This document shows positions 34,752-46,404 of a DNA stretch of 64,000 nt, piece after piece. The position numbers and the translations under genes were made by a program. This stretch comes from Pogonophryne albipinna. Taxonomy: Eukaryota; Chordata; Actinopteri; Perciformes; Artedidraconidae. The number at the start of each line of letters is the position of its first letter. Positions within the stretch are counted from its first letter, which is position 1. A model generated the notes under the pieces. The model made no database searches and was not told the DNA's origin. It saw nothing but the letters and a program-made list of their open reading frames with translations. The stretch spans positions 620,001 through 684,000 of the forward strand of contig CM053244.1 of assembly GCA_028583405.1 (NCBI GenBank), given 5' to 3'.

Positions 34752-35044
34752 ATGGCAGATGCAAGTATCAGCGAGAGCAGCAGCGCATTTACAACTTGGA
34801 GATATAACCACTATTTTCAATTTGTGGGGATAAAGGACGCACAAAATATTATGGTCATATGTAAACTGTGTGCAGGACAGAAAGCATTGTCCACATCGAA
34901 TAACAGCAATGCCAATCTCCTGAAGCACCTAACTAATGTACATGAGGCTATAAAACTAGTCGCCAAAGACCCCACCGTCTCAACCACCGGCAGTGACCCA
35001 GATGGAGCAACACCATATAAACAGCCAAAAAACGATTTTTTTTA
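34752..35044 (+). pseudogene. BED-finger N-terminal exon of hAT-type transposase (copy B)
   Basis: Starts MADASISESSSAFTTWRYNH. A BED-type zinc finger follows: W..F, then CKLC, then NLLKHLTNVH. The frame stops in a run of eight T at 35036-35043. A one-base shift reopens it as FFKSPHVTQSQLNRLIAEN, a stretch typical just after the finger in Ac/Tol2-like hAT transposases. The catalytic domain and the dimerisation domain are missing in both copies, so it cannot encode a transposase. It could be a captured exon carried by the composite element. Confidence 0.72.
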
Positions 35045-36063
35045 AATCGCCACATGTCACCCAGAGTCAACTAAACAGATTGATTGCTGAAAATAGTTTG
35101 TTTGTCTTCAGTGTCAGGCTGACAGTTTATTATTTATCTAATTGTTACTGCCAAAAGAGTGTAGTTCTTGTTTAATTGTTACACTGCCAAAATAGTGTTA
35201 TAATAATTGTTGTTAATGTGTACACTGTGGTGATTGACATTATTCACCCACGGATCTATGGGTTGGGGTATTGTTCTGCACGGACATTTTAGTGAACTGC
35301 ATACAAAGGCCATTCAATAGACGTTCAATATATAGTATTCGTTTATTAGTCCCCGAGGGGAAAATGGGTAGCAGCACATCACAGAGGCATTTAAAAAGTT
35401 AAGACAATACATTCTGGAAATGTTCACATCAGGCACCTTCAAGTTAAACAATACTACAGTAAACAATTAACACAGTAAATTATGTGGATTAAATCACATT
35501 TATTTCGTTAAAAATAAACGAAATATGATTTCCTCCGGAGTCGGCTTGACTCGGTTTGCATTCATAAAGAATGCACAAATGTGTTTAATCGTTAATGTCA
35601 GATGTGTACTAAGTAAATAGCCTACATTAGTTCCTGCTCAAGATTAGATTCAACTTTATTGTTATTGCACAGATTACAGGTACTGAGACAACGAAATGCA
35701 GTTTAGCTTCTAACCAGGTGCAACAAGCAGTAAAGTGAAAAGTAATGTACACAATCTACAGAATAAAATATAGAATGAATTGAATGATGAATAAACAGTT
35801 CACCAGCCCCAACCCCCCATGTTTCCTATGCTGTTGGGAACTCTTTGTTTCAAACTAATTGGCCATCGGAATGTGTGGAGTCACATTCCACAGCTCTCCC
35901 CCCCCCCCCTCCTGTGATCCCCCGCACACAGAGAGACACAGGGAGATCGCTCTTCTGGAGTGAAGAGAGCGGAAATAATGATATTGCAAGTTAGAAACGT
36001 AAAATGCATTTTGACAGACACTTGGGGGAAATATGCTGCATTTTGAATGTCCGATAGTCCACC

Positions 36064-36236
36064 ATTAACACCTTAGTCCGTCTCGTCTCATCAACGAAAA
36101 CTAAATATACATTTCGTCATAGTTTTCGTTATCAAGAATCTATTTTTAGCTCGTCATCGTCTTAGTCATGTAAAAAAGGTCGTTGACGAACATTTTTCGT
36201 CATAGTTTTCGTTGACGAAATTAACACTGGCATATT
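36064..36236. mobile_element. Small hAT-type MITE, in copy B
   Basis: Complement of 21783-21960: ends cgttgacgaaattaacactg and contains repeated gttttcgttgacgaa motifs. Confidence 0.6.
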
Positions 36237-36503
36237 TAAACTGTCGCACTTTATGTTGCTTCTATCGCGCATTGCCGGTATGAAAGGGTCTGTGCCGGAA
36301 ATATCAAACATTTAATAAAAGTGAAAAACAATGAACAAGACTTAACGTATTCATCATAATTAATTATATTTATTTCGTTTGGATGTAGGATTTTTGACTT
36401 TGTTTAGAGCAGTGATCTTCTCTGCAGCAGAGAGCTAAGCGCTGTCAGACCGGTCCTAACCTTGAAAAGTATTATCATCTGAAAGTAATCATTATGTTAT
36501 TAA

Positions 36504-37826
36504 CCCTTTGGAGTCCTGGGCTAATTTGGCCGTTTTCACATACTTTTGATTTGTCTTACTAAACCCCATTAAGAAATGTTTGGCATGTCAATGTTTGGTA
36601 TCTTTTTTTAAGGACAACCTCACCTATATAACCTGATAGTTATTTCTTTCATTTTGAGATACTATATGAACATTTTGGACCCAAAATCACAAAAAAAAAA
36701 CGTAAAAACAGATTTTGAAAATGATATTATTTTTCATATAGGTAACACAAACATACACAACGAAACCATTTAAAAGCTGGAAATATATACATGGGATGTC
36801 ACTATGATAATGTGAAAGTTTGATTGAGGTAGCATGGGATTTCATTCTGATAAGGCAAAAGTGTTATTATAAATATAATACAAATATATATATATACACA
36901 TTATGTACAAAAATCAGTTTTTTCTGTCTTTATCTGTGCCACGCTTCAAAGCGGTTTCTGTCAACTACGACACAGAGGGCAACATCACAGGTTCCTCCTC
37001 CTCCATGTCAAAAAACAAGCTTAAAGCTTGACTCACGTTCAGAGTTCTCTTCATCATAGTTGAATCTTCAAAACTCTAAATCTATCTAACTATATCTAAA
37101 TTCTCAATGTTTGTCTGTCACTTTACTTCAATCGCAGTCTCCCGCCGTCTCTCTTCGTCTCCCGCCGGCTGTCTTCGTATATCTTCGTCTCTCTCCATTT
37201 CCCGCCGTCTCTCTTCGGTTCCCGCCGTCCCTCTTCGTCTCTTTTCGTCTCGTTTCGTATCACTCCGTTTACCTGATTACCTCACCCCCTCCCTGGTAAA
37301 TACATCCTGTTGAGCAGAATCTACAGTTTCCAGTATTTTCCGTTTCGTAAAATGATAAAATACGGCGAAGATATTAAAATATGTGCTTCCATTATTCATA
37401 CTTCTGAAATATATCTGTATTAACTTTATATCATCGTATGTCCGTGTTTATTGGGTCTTTTTGCATGAAACAAAGACTGGCATATAGTTTCAAGCCAGTA
37501 ATTTCGACAGAAATACACATATACATGCTGTTGAGCAGGATCTACAGTTTCCAGTATTTTCCGTTTTGTAAATTGATCAAATACAGCGAAGATATTCAAA
37601 TATGTGCTTCCATTTTTCATACTTTTGAAATGTATTAACTTTATATCATCGTATCTCCGTGTTTACTGGGTCTTTTTGCATGAAACAAAGACTGGGATAT
37701 TGTTTCAAGCCAGTACTTTCGACAGAAACACACGGCAATGTTGTCCGGACTGTTGTTTTTATGCGGCACCGGCTTGAGCAGGTCATCTGATCTGATCACG
37801 CCGGCGTGACGGTCGACTCCAAAGGG
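36504..37826. mobile_element. Non-autonomous piggyBac element, in copy B
   Basis: TTAA at 36500-36503 and 37827-37830 with inverted ends ccctttggagtc / gactccaaaggg. It is longer than its partner in copy A because about 190 bp (around 37300-37500 versus 37520-37720, ctacagtttccagtattttc) is present twice. Confidence 0.82.
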
Positions 37827-38551
37827 TTAATATTAAATACATATAAGTATTTTTACAACTTGTATTTAGAAATACTCTGTTGTAATTATTGATGCATAAA
37901 TGTGTTCATCCATTCAATGTGGCATCTGCTATAATGGGGTTAATGTATGATATTACTTAATAATACAATACATTATAATATATGATATGATAATTACATT
38001 TTAGTTTTATTCATTTCTTATTTCATAGTTTCTCATTATTATTATTTTTATCGCTCATCTTATTTTTGATTTTATTAATCTGTGCTGTCCTGTTTTTCAC
38101 TCTCACCCTGTTGCTGTTTGAACTACCGAATTTCCCCACGGGATTAATAAAGGTCCATCTTATCTTATCTTAATGTATAAGTTGATTTACTTCAATCTAC
38201 TGTACTGTGTAAAAACACCCCAACAATATTACAAGAAATATACTGCATAAAGCAAACTATATACTTTATGTGATCTAAAATATTGATATTTTTTCATTAT
38301 AGTAGCCTGTGAAAACCATAACAAATAAGTGATTAAATGCTACTGTATTCAGCACAACACAACTGCAGAGCTGCAAACATTGCAAACAGACTAAGTTCTA
38401 CAACATCTCATGGTTAAATCCTGTAATTGAACAAATGGGGAAATTGGGCAACGCCCTCTAGCAATTTGGCAACACCCCCAGCCACTGGGATCCGCTGTGC
38501 TTTTGACTGGGACACACCCATGTGAGTCTGATCTGGAGTGCTACATCTGTA

Positions 38552-38718
38552 CTTTCTAAGATGCGGAGTCGGGCTTCTATGGCTATGATTCCCGCCTCCA
38601 ACCTAACAACTATACTACATTTAACACATGTATCGGTACCAGTAAAGGAGGTAGGGAAGTAACCAAACATGAGACAGGAAGAGCAGGAAATAACACCCGA
38701 GGGTGGGGAAAGAGCCAT
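38552..38718 (-). pseudogene. LINE ORF1, N-terminal zinc/coiled-coil part
   Basis: Reads MALSPPSGVISCSSCLMFGY, then TCVKCSIVVRLEAGI and IEARLRILES. C-x2-C pairs precede a short coiled coil, as at the start of L2/CR1-type ORF1 proteins. It is separated by copy B from its continuation at 33782. Confidence 0.75.
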
Positions 38719-39241
38719 GGCTCGCTATCAAGCTAAAATAGCTACCGTTAGCAAACCCGAAAAGAGTGTAGGCAACTGTGGAGTTACAGTCGCTAAGAGA
38801 AGGAGAGTTGTGAGTGCTTAAGCTATAGTAACGTGTGATTACAACGTCAGGCAGTTGCCGTGATCAAGAGTTTTAAAACGATCGATTAAGTTAAGATAAT
38901 AAGCTATCAGCAACAGAACAGGCACACGGGATACCCGGAGATGACAACAACAACCGGAAGTTACAACATGCTTACCGCAATAGTGGTCTGTTGTGTTTTT
39001 TAACCATTTCAAAGTTAATCCAACGTCAACATTTTAGTGGTCTCACCTTCCGAGGTCGAAATTCTCCATTAGCATGACACACCACCATTTTCGCAAAGCT
39101 GGCATGTCAATCTAAAAAAGGAAAGAAATATATTATCACTGTATGTCAGATTAAATGTCATAATGGGATTTTGAGTTTACTTTAAATGACCAGATCAACA
39201 TACAATAGTGAAATCATAGGGTGCATCTAGTATGGTGTAAA

Positions 39242-39729
39242 CAGAGGTCGCGTTAACCGAATATTTTCCGCCTATGACGGATTTTTTTTAACAATGACGG
39301 ACAAATCTGAAAGCAGTCCGTCATTTTGACAGATTAGAACAAACTCGGAACAGCGCCAAAGTTTCCCCGCAGCGAGGCTCCGGTGTTATGCCGTGTTATG
39401 CATGCCCTCCAAAAATGAAATTATACCGTTTCCAAACCTAACTGTGCCGTACAAATCATTGAAATGTCTGTAAGTTTTGGCTTTACGCTGTGCACGCTCC
39501 CGCGAGGTGCAGCAGCCATGCATAACACAGCGCATGTGAACTGTCCCCTCCCGTTGACAGTTCACGAGCATGCTTTCCCCCCCCCCCCCCCGTTGACAGT
39601 TCACGAGCATGCTTCCCCCCCCCCCCCCGTCAGAGTTGTGGGCCGACGGGTAATTCTGGATTTTGACGGAAGTTTTACGATCCTGTCCGTCAAAATGACG
39701 GGCAGCGAAAAAGTCTAGCGCAACCTCTG
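39242..39729. mobile_element. hAT MITE (CAGAGGT[C/T]GCG ends)
   Basis: 488 bp with ends cagaggtcgcgttaacc and complement cagaggttgcgctagac. Exact 8-bp duplications ggtgtaaa lie at 39234-39241 and 39730-39737. It contains two poly-C runs (about 39577 and 39617) flanking a duplicated gttgacagttcacgagcatgc motif. No transposase. Confidence 0.92.
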
Positions 39730-39783
39730 GGTGTAAAGGGCATACTATGAAAGAAAAAGATATCATTTAAAAACAACAGAGAA

Positions 39784-41194
39784 AGGGGAGTAATCCAATT
39801 GTTTTAAAAACCTCTATCGACTCGCACTTGTGTTCAGTATGTCTAGGTGGAGTCCATTCGGCGCTAGGTCCACTGCCTCCGACGAGTATCGGAAGATGCA
39901 GAATGCTCTGAGACAGGGTAGACATGATAACGCCGGTGTTCCTGCAGGTGGGGTCTTTGCGTCCGTGTTAGCACAAGAACCTGTCATAGACCGGACACAT
40001 ATCCGCGCAAGAGGGCCCTGTGACAACCAGGGGGTAATTGGAGCTCTAGGTGCTGGCCTCTCACTGAAAAGTATCTTGGCCAACATCAATCTTGCTCCGT
40101 TCACGACGGATGCAATGACTAATAGCCATCTTGGATTCAACGGTCTATTGGCTGCCTCAGTCATATGTTCCATGAGAACAGTTAGCCCAGATGAAAGGAG
40201 AAAGCTTCTGATATTGGAAACAATGGCTCCTGGAGTCCAGCATGGAGCTATGGCCACTGAGGCCGAGTCGAGAGCTGCTCTGGCGGCTATCCTGGATGAT
40301 GGAATGTCTCTAAGGTATTGCACATGGTGGACTTCCTACATCTTGGCAAACCCTATCGCTACCTACACCCTCGCTACAGGACTCTGGGAGGCGGATCTTG
40401 ACCTTCAGATAAAACTGGACCACCTGTGTGCAGCGGTTAATGCCTCTAAAGATGCATTGGTACCGAGAGTGTGTTACGTCATCGTCCTAACAATAATCGC
40501 GTTTGCCATGAGAGGTGACTTGTCCCAGAAAAGGCTCACATGGATCCAGACAGAATTACGGACTACAATGCCTTTCATAACGGATCTGTCACGTGAGGAT
40601 GTGCAAAAGACCTGGCTGAATTATGGACATCTTGTTGATCACGAGACAATCGCTGCCATATTGGCTGAATGGCAGATCCAGCTCCCAGGAGGTGCTCTTC
40701 GACTTCGAGTCATACTCCAGCAAGCCTCTGGGAGCGGGCTCACCTCCTTGGACATAATCGTGAGGGCTCTCAACGATCATCCTGATTTCCCATGGCCACT
40801 GATTGCTCGTATGAAGCCAGGGGAATGGGAGGCCATGATTACTGCTATCCGGACTGTCGACGGGAGGAGGTTCTACGGATTCAAAGCGGAGTTAGGGGCT
40901 GTTAATGCGACAAACTACAAGTTTGTCACCTGGGTGGCAGGACTGCTACTCATTGCGACCGGAGACGATAGCCTGAAGGACTATCGCGGATTCAAGAAGG
41001 ATGCCGGACGCGAAGCTGAAGTTGCAGGGATCGTCAAAGCATACGCAGACAACTTTGCGGTCGAGGACGACCTTGTCTCCCCCATCAGACCTGAAGAGCA
41101 CGCGAGCATGGTCCATCTCCTGGACCTGGCCAGACGTCATCCCACCACATAAGTGCGGAGAATAATCAAAGCACATTTCTTTAAAAAAAACAAA
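39784..41194 (+). mobile_element. Retrotransposed viral-like mRNA insertion
   Basis: The insertion is bounded by an exact 15-bp direct repeat aaaaacaacagagaa at 39769-39783 and 41195-41209. It begins with about 46 bp of leader, contains a single ORF, and ends with about 40 bp of 3' sequence and an A-rich tract (ttaaaaaaaacaaaa). An A-starting target duplication plus terminal poly-A is the signature of LINE-mediated insertion of a polyadenylated mRNA. It is on the opposite strand from the surrounding candidate exons. Contents: the 440-codon ORF below. Confidence 0.82.
39830..41152 (+). CDS. Endogenous viral element: nucleoprotein-like ORF (negative-strand RNA virus)
   Basis: The ORF is 440 codons, uninterrupted and intronless. 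The start may be Met1 or Met4 (MFSMSRW). It is predominantly helical with no signal peptide or membrane segment. The late region has an aromatic-rich block (NATNYKFVTWVAGLLL) followed by a K-D-Y-R-G-F stretch and a charged C-terminal arm. That order resembles nucleoproteins of non-segmented negative-strand viruses, the single-gene mRNAs that were copied into vertebrate genomes by LINEs (for example bornavirus-like N). I think chuvirus/Jingchuvirales or bornavirus-related N is likeliest, but this is from architecture and recollection, not alignment. In the infecting virus such a protein coats genomic RNA. In the host its intact state suggests either recent arrival or retention. No companion viral genes are present. 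Confidence 0.5.
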   Translation: MFSMSRWSPFGARSTASDEYRKMQNALRQGRHDNAGVPAGGVFASVLAQEPVIDRTHIRARGPCDNQGVIGALGAGLSLKSILANINLAPFTTDAMTNSHLGFNGLLAASVICSMRTVSPDERRKLLILETMAPGVQHGAMATEAESRAALAAILDDGMSLRYCTWWTSYILANPIATYTLATGLWEADLDLQIKLDHLCAAVNASKDALVPRVCYVIVLTIIAFAMRGDLSQKRLTWIQTELRTTMPFITDLSREDVQKTWLNYGHLVDHETIAAILAEWQIQLPGGALRLRVILQQASGSGLTSLDIIVRALNDHPDFPWPLIARMKPGEWEAMITAIRTVDGRRFYGFKAELGAVNATNYKFVTWVAGLLLIATGDDSLKDYRGFKKDAGREAEVAGIVKAYADNFAVEDDLVSPIRPEEHASMVHLLDLARRHPTT

Positions 41195-41521
41195 AAAAAC
41201 AACAGAGAATTAAATCAGACCAATAATGTAGCCTACCATCAACATGAAGATGCCACAGTCATTCCCATACAGTTGCCTGGGGAAACCCTAGCATGTCAGA
41301 AAGCATTTAGTTGTTTTGTTATGGTTCGACATTTATGTTGAATATAAATGATACAAATTGTATACTATTACCTCTATTTCCAAACCAGTCGTCTCTTTCC
41401 ACGGTCCAGGATTTATTGACTGTGAAAGGTTTCTAGAATGAAAAACACAGCTGTATGAAGATCTAAACAGGTAGCTATCAAAATGACCAATATGGTCCTC
41501 TTTCATGCACAACGCACACCA

Positions 41522-41660
41522 TCAGAGGTGGCAAAAGTACACACTCTTTACTTAAGTAGAGGTACAGATAGTTGTGTAAAAAAAAATTGTTGGTAAAAGT
41601 AGAAGTACTGATACAACATTTTACTTAAAAAAGTACAGGCTTTGTAATCACACTACAATG
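41522..41660. mobile_element. Fragment of CAGAGGTGG-type MITE
   Basis: Starts cagaggtggcaaaagtac and has tacttaagtaga and acttaaaaaagtac motifs shared with the 5761-6304 element. The far end and target duplication are not clear. It overlaps the 3' end of the zinc-finger exon. Confidence 0.45.
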
Positions 41661-41968
41661 TAACTTTAAATGCCTCTTTTTCGTGGTTTGTGTGTATGGT
41701 GCATGATGTGCACACCAAGGGCTCGCCACTTTTGCAATCAAGCCGGGAGTGGGGGACACTGTTGTTGTTGGAAGCAGGAGAGAGAGCACAGCTGATGTGT
41801 TGGGTTGCGGTGAGGAAGAATATTCAGAAGCTGATGTGGATGGCAACTTGTGGCAAGCCTCCAGGTGTACCTCCATATCTCCTCTTCTTAAAATTGTTTT
41901 TGCACATTGAGGGCAATGGAAGTGAGCCAAGTCTCTGCAGGTTAAATGGCACTTGTAGATTGCCATAC
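41640..41968 (-). pseudogene. Zinc-finger gene exon (CHLTC...HFHCPQC)
   Basis: After the acceptor tctcttag this minus-strand exon reads GMAIYKCHLTCRDLAHFHC, then PQCAKTILRRGDMEVHLEAC: a Cys/His-rich finger with C2H2-like spacing. A Ser/Thr/Pro-rich linker follows, then a third finger-like stretch (WCAHHAPYTQTTKKRHLKL). It is in phase with the exon at 42057-42222. I recall the paired pattern 'HCP.C / HFHC..C..TI..R' from uncharacterised multi-copy fish proteins, but cannot name a function. The 3' limit is unclear because a MITE fragment begins there. A further small candidate exon lies at 41372-41432 (reading SINPGPWKETTGLEIE). Confidence 0.5.
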
Positions 41969-42056
41969 CTAAGAGAAAGTCAAGAAAAATAAGTTTGCCA
42001 ATGACAGACAAGAACAAAAACAAGCACAAACATGTATCAGTATATGTGTGTGTTAC

Positions 42057-42222
42057 CTTTAAACATTATGCAATTTTTTAAGTGCACTTCCAAGTGCTTC
42101 TCGAGTCAGGATGGTGCGCAGGGTTTCAATTTGGGGCTCAAAGGACAGTGGAACAGTTTGCAACATGTTGTGCAGCGTTTCACTGCAGGCTTTGCAGAGC
42201 CACAGAGGATTGAAAGAGGCAT
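42057..42222 (-). pseudogene. Zinc-finger gene exon with in-frame stop
   Basis: It lies between the acceptor gttttttgtag and the donor AAAG/gtaaca. In the frame that splices correctly into the next exon it reads KRCTTCCKLFHCPL, then PKLKPCAPS, a TGA, then LEKHLEVHLKNCIMFK. The TGA is one transition from CGA (Arg), which would give a normal finger helix. Another frame is open throughout (FNPLWLCKACSETLHN) but ends in a stop at the splice site and fits less well. The gene is therefore probably a recent pseudogene, or the stop is an allele or sequencing error. Confidence 0.5.
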
Positions 42223-42759
42223 CTACAAAAAACAGGAACAAATGTTACAAAATGTATGGTTATAGACTAAAACTTCAATTAAAACAATACTTCATACGGC
42301 CAGTCTTTGCACGCTGTTTAAGTGTGAAAACAGCTTATTTCACTATACATTACATTCTACAACTAACGGCCAGAAACGATAGAAACACTTGTATGATCTC
42401 TTCTTTTAAAAGACATCAGTGTCATTGCCAACAACAACAAATGCAGACCTACCCTTGCTAACCTCTTTACACAAACGTTTAATAAAGCCGAACTGACAAA
42501 CACTTAGCTAACAACGTAAAAAGACTATATAAATATATATTTTTCACATTACACAATTGCCTCTGCATTAGATTATTATTGGTCTTAGTAATAACGTAAT
42601 TAATAACTAGCTGTGAAAGCAGAAAGCTATGAAAAAGAATTGCAAGCAGACATTCAAGTGTACAACTATTGCACACTTTATTAAAGAAATTAGTTCAGTA
42701 ACAAAAACACATGCTTGTACATCGGCATGTATGTAGACACGGAAATACTGTATGTGGAT

Positions 42760-43579
<820 letters not shown>

Positions 43580-44732
43580 GGAGAAATGACTTGGTCAGCA
43601 TGCAAATACAAGATCTTAATCTTCCTCAGGATAGAAAGTCTGCTCTGCCTGATATGGAAGCCCCTCTTTAGTTATTTACCTGCTGGGCCCAGAGTAAAAT
43701 GCTTTGGTGAGTATAAACTAGAGGGGAACAAGCAACACCTGTGTGATTTTGGTGAGTCTATGACTAACCTGGACAAAGATATAGGGGGGGTTCCAAATCC
43801 GGCAGCAACAACACCTTCTCTGCCGGATTTGGAAGCCCCTCTTTAATGACTGATTTTAAATGCCATTTTCTTAATGTCTTTCATTTTTTGTAAAGCACTT
43901 TGAATTGCCTTGTGTTGAAAAGTGCTATATAAATAAACTTGCCTTGCCTTAATTTTTTACCTGCTGGGCCCAGAGTAAAATGCTTTGGTGAGCACACACT
44001 AGAGGGGAACAGCCAACACCAGTGTGATTTTGGTGACGTTGTGACTTTCCTGGACAAAGTTGTAGGGGGGGTGCCATATCTGGCAGGAGAAATACCTGCT
44101 CTGCTGAACATGTTATGTAGAGAACAGTGCAGATCTTCCCTATTGACACCAGGAAAAACCTAGTCTAAAATAAGGAACATTAATAGTGTGATATAGGCAC
44201 AGATATAAGATCAATAATACACTTTATTTTAGGGCACCTTTCAAAACATTCAATGTCACTTTAAAATAACATTACAATACAAACATGTGTTGAGTAGGAA
44301 ACCACAGAGGAAAATTACATTCAAAGGAGCAATTAAAGTGAGTGAAGCCAGTTTGAACAAATTATCTTTTAGGCTTGATTGAAAATAACACATTGTCTGA
44401 CATTATCATATATGTTATATCATTACTGTCATATAATTGCTTACTATTCGTGGTTATCAAGTATCAGACACTTACACAACAGAGAAGGTTTTAAGAAATA
44501 GGACTATACTGACAAATGACATATTATCCTTTCATTGTCTGTTCTGTAGGAAGGAGGAACATAACAGAGTGGAATACACTTCAAAACGGAAGTTTGTTCC
44601 AATACGAAGATTGTGACTGTCCTTAAAACGAGCCTCCTCGCAATTGTATGCACATTATTTATTCAGCCGTTTGCTGTTTAATCTGATGGGAAATATATCA
44701 TTCAAAAGAGAGAAAAAAGCGTATTAAACTAG
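43580..44732 (-). repeat. Repeat family 'C', copy 2
   Basis: Inverted relative to 8411-9440. It holds two units with 'ttacctgctgggcccagagtaaaatgctttgg' type sequence. A LINE 3' tail of about 100 bp (43849-43950, ending ataaataaacttgccttgcc) sits within the second unit here and not in copy 1. Confidence 0.7.
43849..43950 (+). mobile_element. LINE 3'-tail insertion
   Basis: The segment tttttgtaaagcactttgaa ... gtgctatataaataaac ... ttgccttgcctt is a familiar fish LINE 3' end. It interrupts the repeat unit of family C copy 2 and is absent from copy 1. Confidence 0.6.
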
Positions 44733-44734
44733 AC

Positions 44735-45544
44735 CAGGGGTCGGCGGCCCTCGAGCCGCATGCGGCCCTTTAAGCCCTCTGCTCTGGCTCCCTTGAGCTT
44801 AGACAAAAATAAGAAGGAAATACAATAAAAGTATTTGTAGGACTATTTATATTTTCTTGCATGGTTGAAAATGTTTCGTATCTTGTATTTTGAGGTGATA
44901 CTGTGACACATAAATAAAAAACAAAACAGTTTTAATTAGGTCAACTAAAATATGCGTCACATCCTGCTACGGTCCCGCGCTAGCGCCTTTTCAGGCGAAT
45001 AACCTGACCCCCGGCTCGATGAGCGAACTATGGATAAATCAAAGAAAAGTACCGGAGGAACACAGGATTTAATTATGCGTGGACAGAGTTATATGTTTTC
45101 ATAGCAAACGATGCTGGTTTACCGCTATGTTTGATATGTAGAGAGAAGTTGTCAAAGGTGCTGCAGCCTTTACGTATCGAGGAACAACAAGGGAGAGGAA
45201 GACAGCTGACGATCTTCAGTCATAATTCAATGGGGTATGTAATTTATTTCAGAAAACACTTTTTGTTATATTCCATGGAATGCTCTTAACGTCCCGATAG
45301 CAATGAATATATTAAATGCTTTGACAATAAATACATAATTTTTTTTATCTCTGGAAGCCGTAGCGCTGTAAAAAGCACGACCAATCATTTTAGCCGGCCC
45401 GGCTAAAGTAACTGGATGGCCTACCTGCCTGTCAGCCTTCCATCTGTGCACAAACTTATCTCGTGCCCTCATTGGTCATGTGCTCGTTTGTGTGTGTTGG
45501 AGGAGGGGCTCTGTAAGGAAGTCTGAAGGAAGAGGCAGATTTTT
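44735..45544 (+). mobile_element. Relic hAT transposon, 5' end with BED-finger exon
   Basis: Starts caggggtcggcggccctcga, an hAT-type terminus. Around 45032-45230 one frame reads FNYAWTELYVFIANDAG, then LPLCLICREKLS, as in the first exon of GTF2IRD2/ZBED-like hAT transposases, ending near a gtatgt donor. The rest of the gene and the right end are missing, probably cut by the DIRS element that follows. Several substitutions and frame breaks are present. Confidence 0.55.
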
Positions 45545-46404
45545 TCCGGTTCTATTTCGTCCCTACTGACCGCCAGAGGCGGTGCTTTAGCACTGGATAT
45601 GTCCATCGCACGCATGCGCAGTTCGAGTACCTAATAACAACAAAGTTACCTGTGACCCACGTGACTACGGCTACATAGGCCGGCGTCATTAGTGGATCGG
45701 TTCCTTTTCATCTTCTCGCTTCGCGAGAGTACCGCGACTACATTCTTGTAGCCTACAGCGTTCAGGTTTGAACGTTTGATCTGAGGGATTTCTCTGCAAG
45801 CAGCTGGCCGCGTGCAGCTTCGCGACTGACAGTCGGAGCTACGGGTTGTTAACGCGTCCTCCAGGAGCTGTGGCCGGCTGTGCGCTGTGCAGGGCCTCGA
45901 CGGACAGGTTTGTGTCAACTTGTTGCTGGTGATGGCTGTGTCCCCGCACCCTCTCCCAGCTAAGTTGTCCTGATTGATGTCTTATTTATTGTTTGGCTTA
46001 GACTTTCTGGTGACGACAGTGTTCCCGCTTCCTCTCCCATAAAGTTGCCCTTATTATGCTCTTTTGAAAGTTCTGCTTGTGGCGTTGTGCCCGAGCTATC
46101 ATTAGCATTTGAGTCCCAGCTTTAGCTGCGTCTCTCATTCAATTTAGTATGGAAGGCCCAGTGTGCCATATTTTGCCCGTTTTTTGTTTAGATGCAGAGA
46201 GTAAGGCAGTGGTACTCAACCTTGTCCTAATCAGGAGCCACATTGACGAAAAAATATTTTTGCAAGAGCCACAATCCAAAAACGCTCCTTTCCTCCCTGA
46301 AACCATTATGCATTTGAGAATATGGATAATAGTAATATGTTACTAAGGAATGAAAAGCATAATGTACAGTGCAATAACTGTGATTTATTATTTTCACTGC
46401 AACC

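Larger units (their letters stand above)
33785..38549 (+). mobile_element. Composite TA-duplication element, copy B
   Basis: 4765 bp with inverted ends cagatgtagc (33785) and gctacatctg (38549), with TA on each side (33783-33784 and 38550-38551). Removing it and one TA restores the LINE ORF1 frame exactly (RLRILES-ISATVKP). It is inverted relative to copy A and shares its internal piggyBac, hAT MITE and tails. It carries the uninterrupted BED-finger exon and a roughly 190-bp internal duplication in its piggyBac part. Confidence 0.85.
27374..38990 (-). mobile_element. L2/CR1-type LINE, full length but twice interrupted
   Basis: Read on the minus strand from about 38990 to the (ATTG)n 3' tail at 27374-27392. 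The order is ORF1 with C-x2-C...C-x2-C plus coiled coil (38552-38718), then [composite copy B], ORF1 continued with an SGNH/GDSL esterase-like domain (33094-33782), endonuclease start (to 32790), [inserted LINE copy 30777-32790], endonuclease (30340-30783), reverse transcriptase (28809-29678), and 3' UTR. Without insertions it is about 4.85 kb, a full-length size. The esterase ORF1 and tetranucleotide tail fit L2/CR1-group fish LINEs. Frameshifts in the RT region make it inactive. The 5' end is approximate. Confidence 0.78.

Noticed and set aside
20395..37826. Teratorn-like piggyBac-herpesvirus fusion
   Set aside because: piggyBac ends are present, but the interior is about 1.1-1.3 kb with no herpesvirus-like genes.
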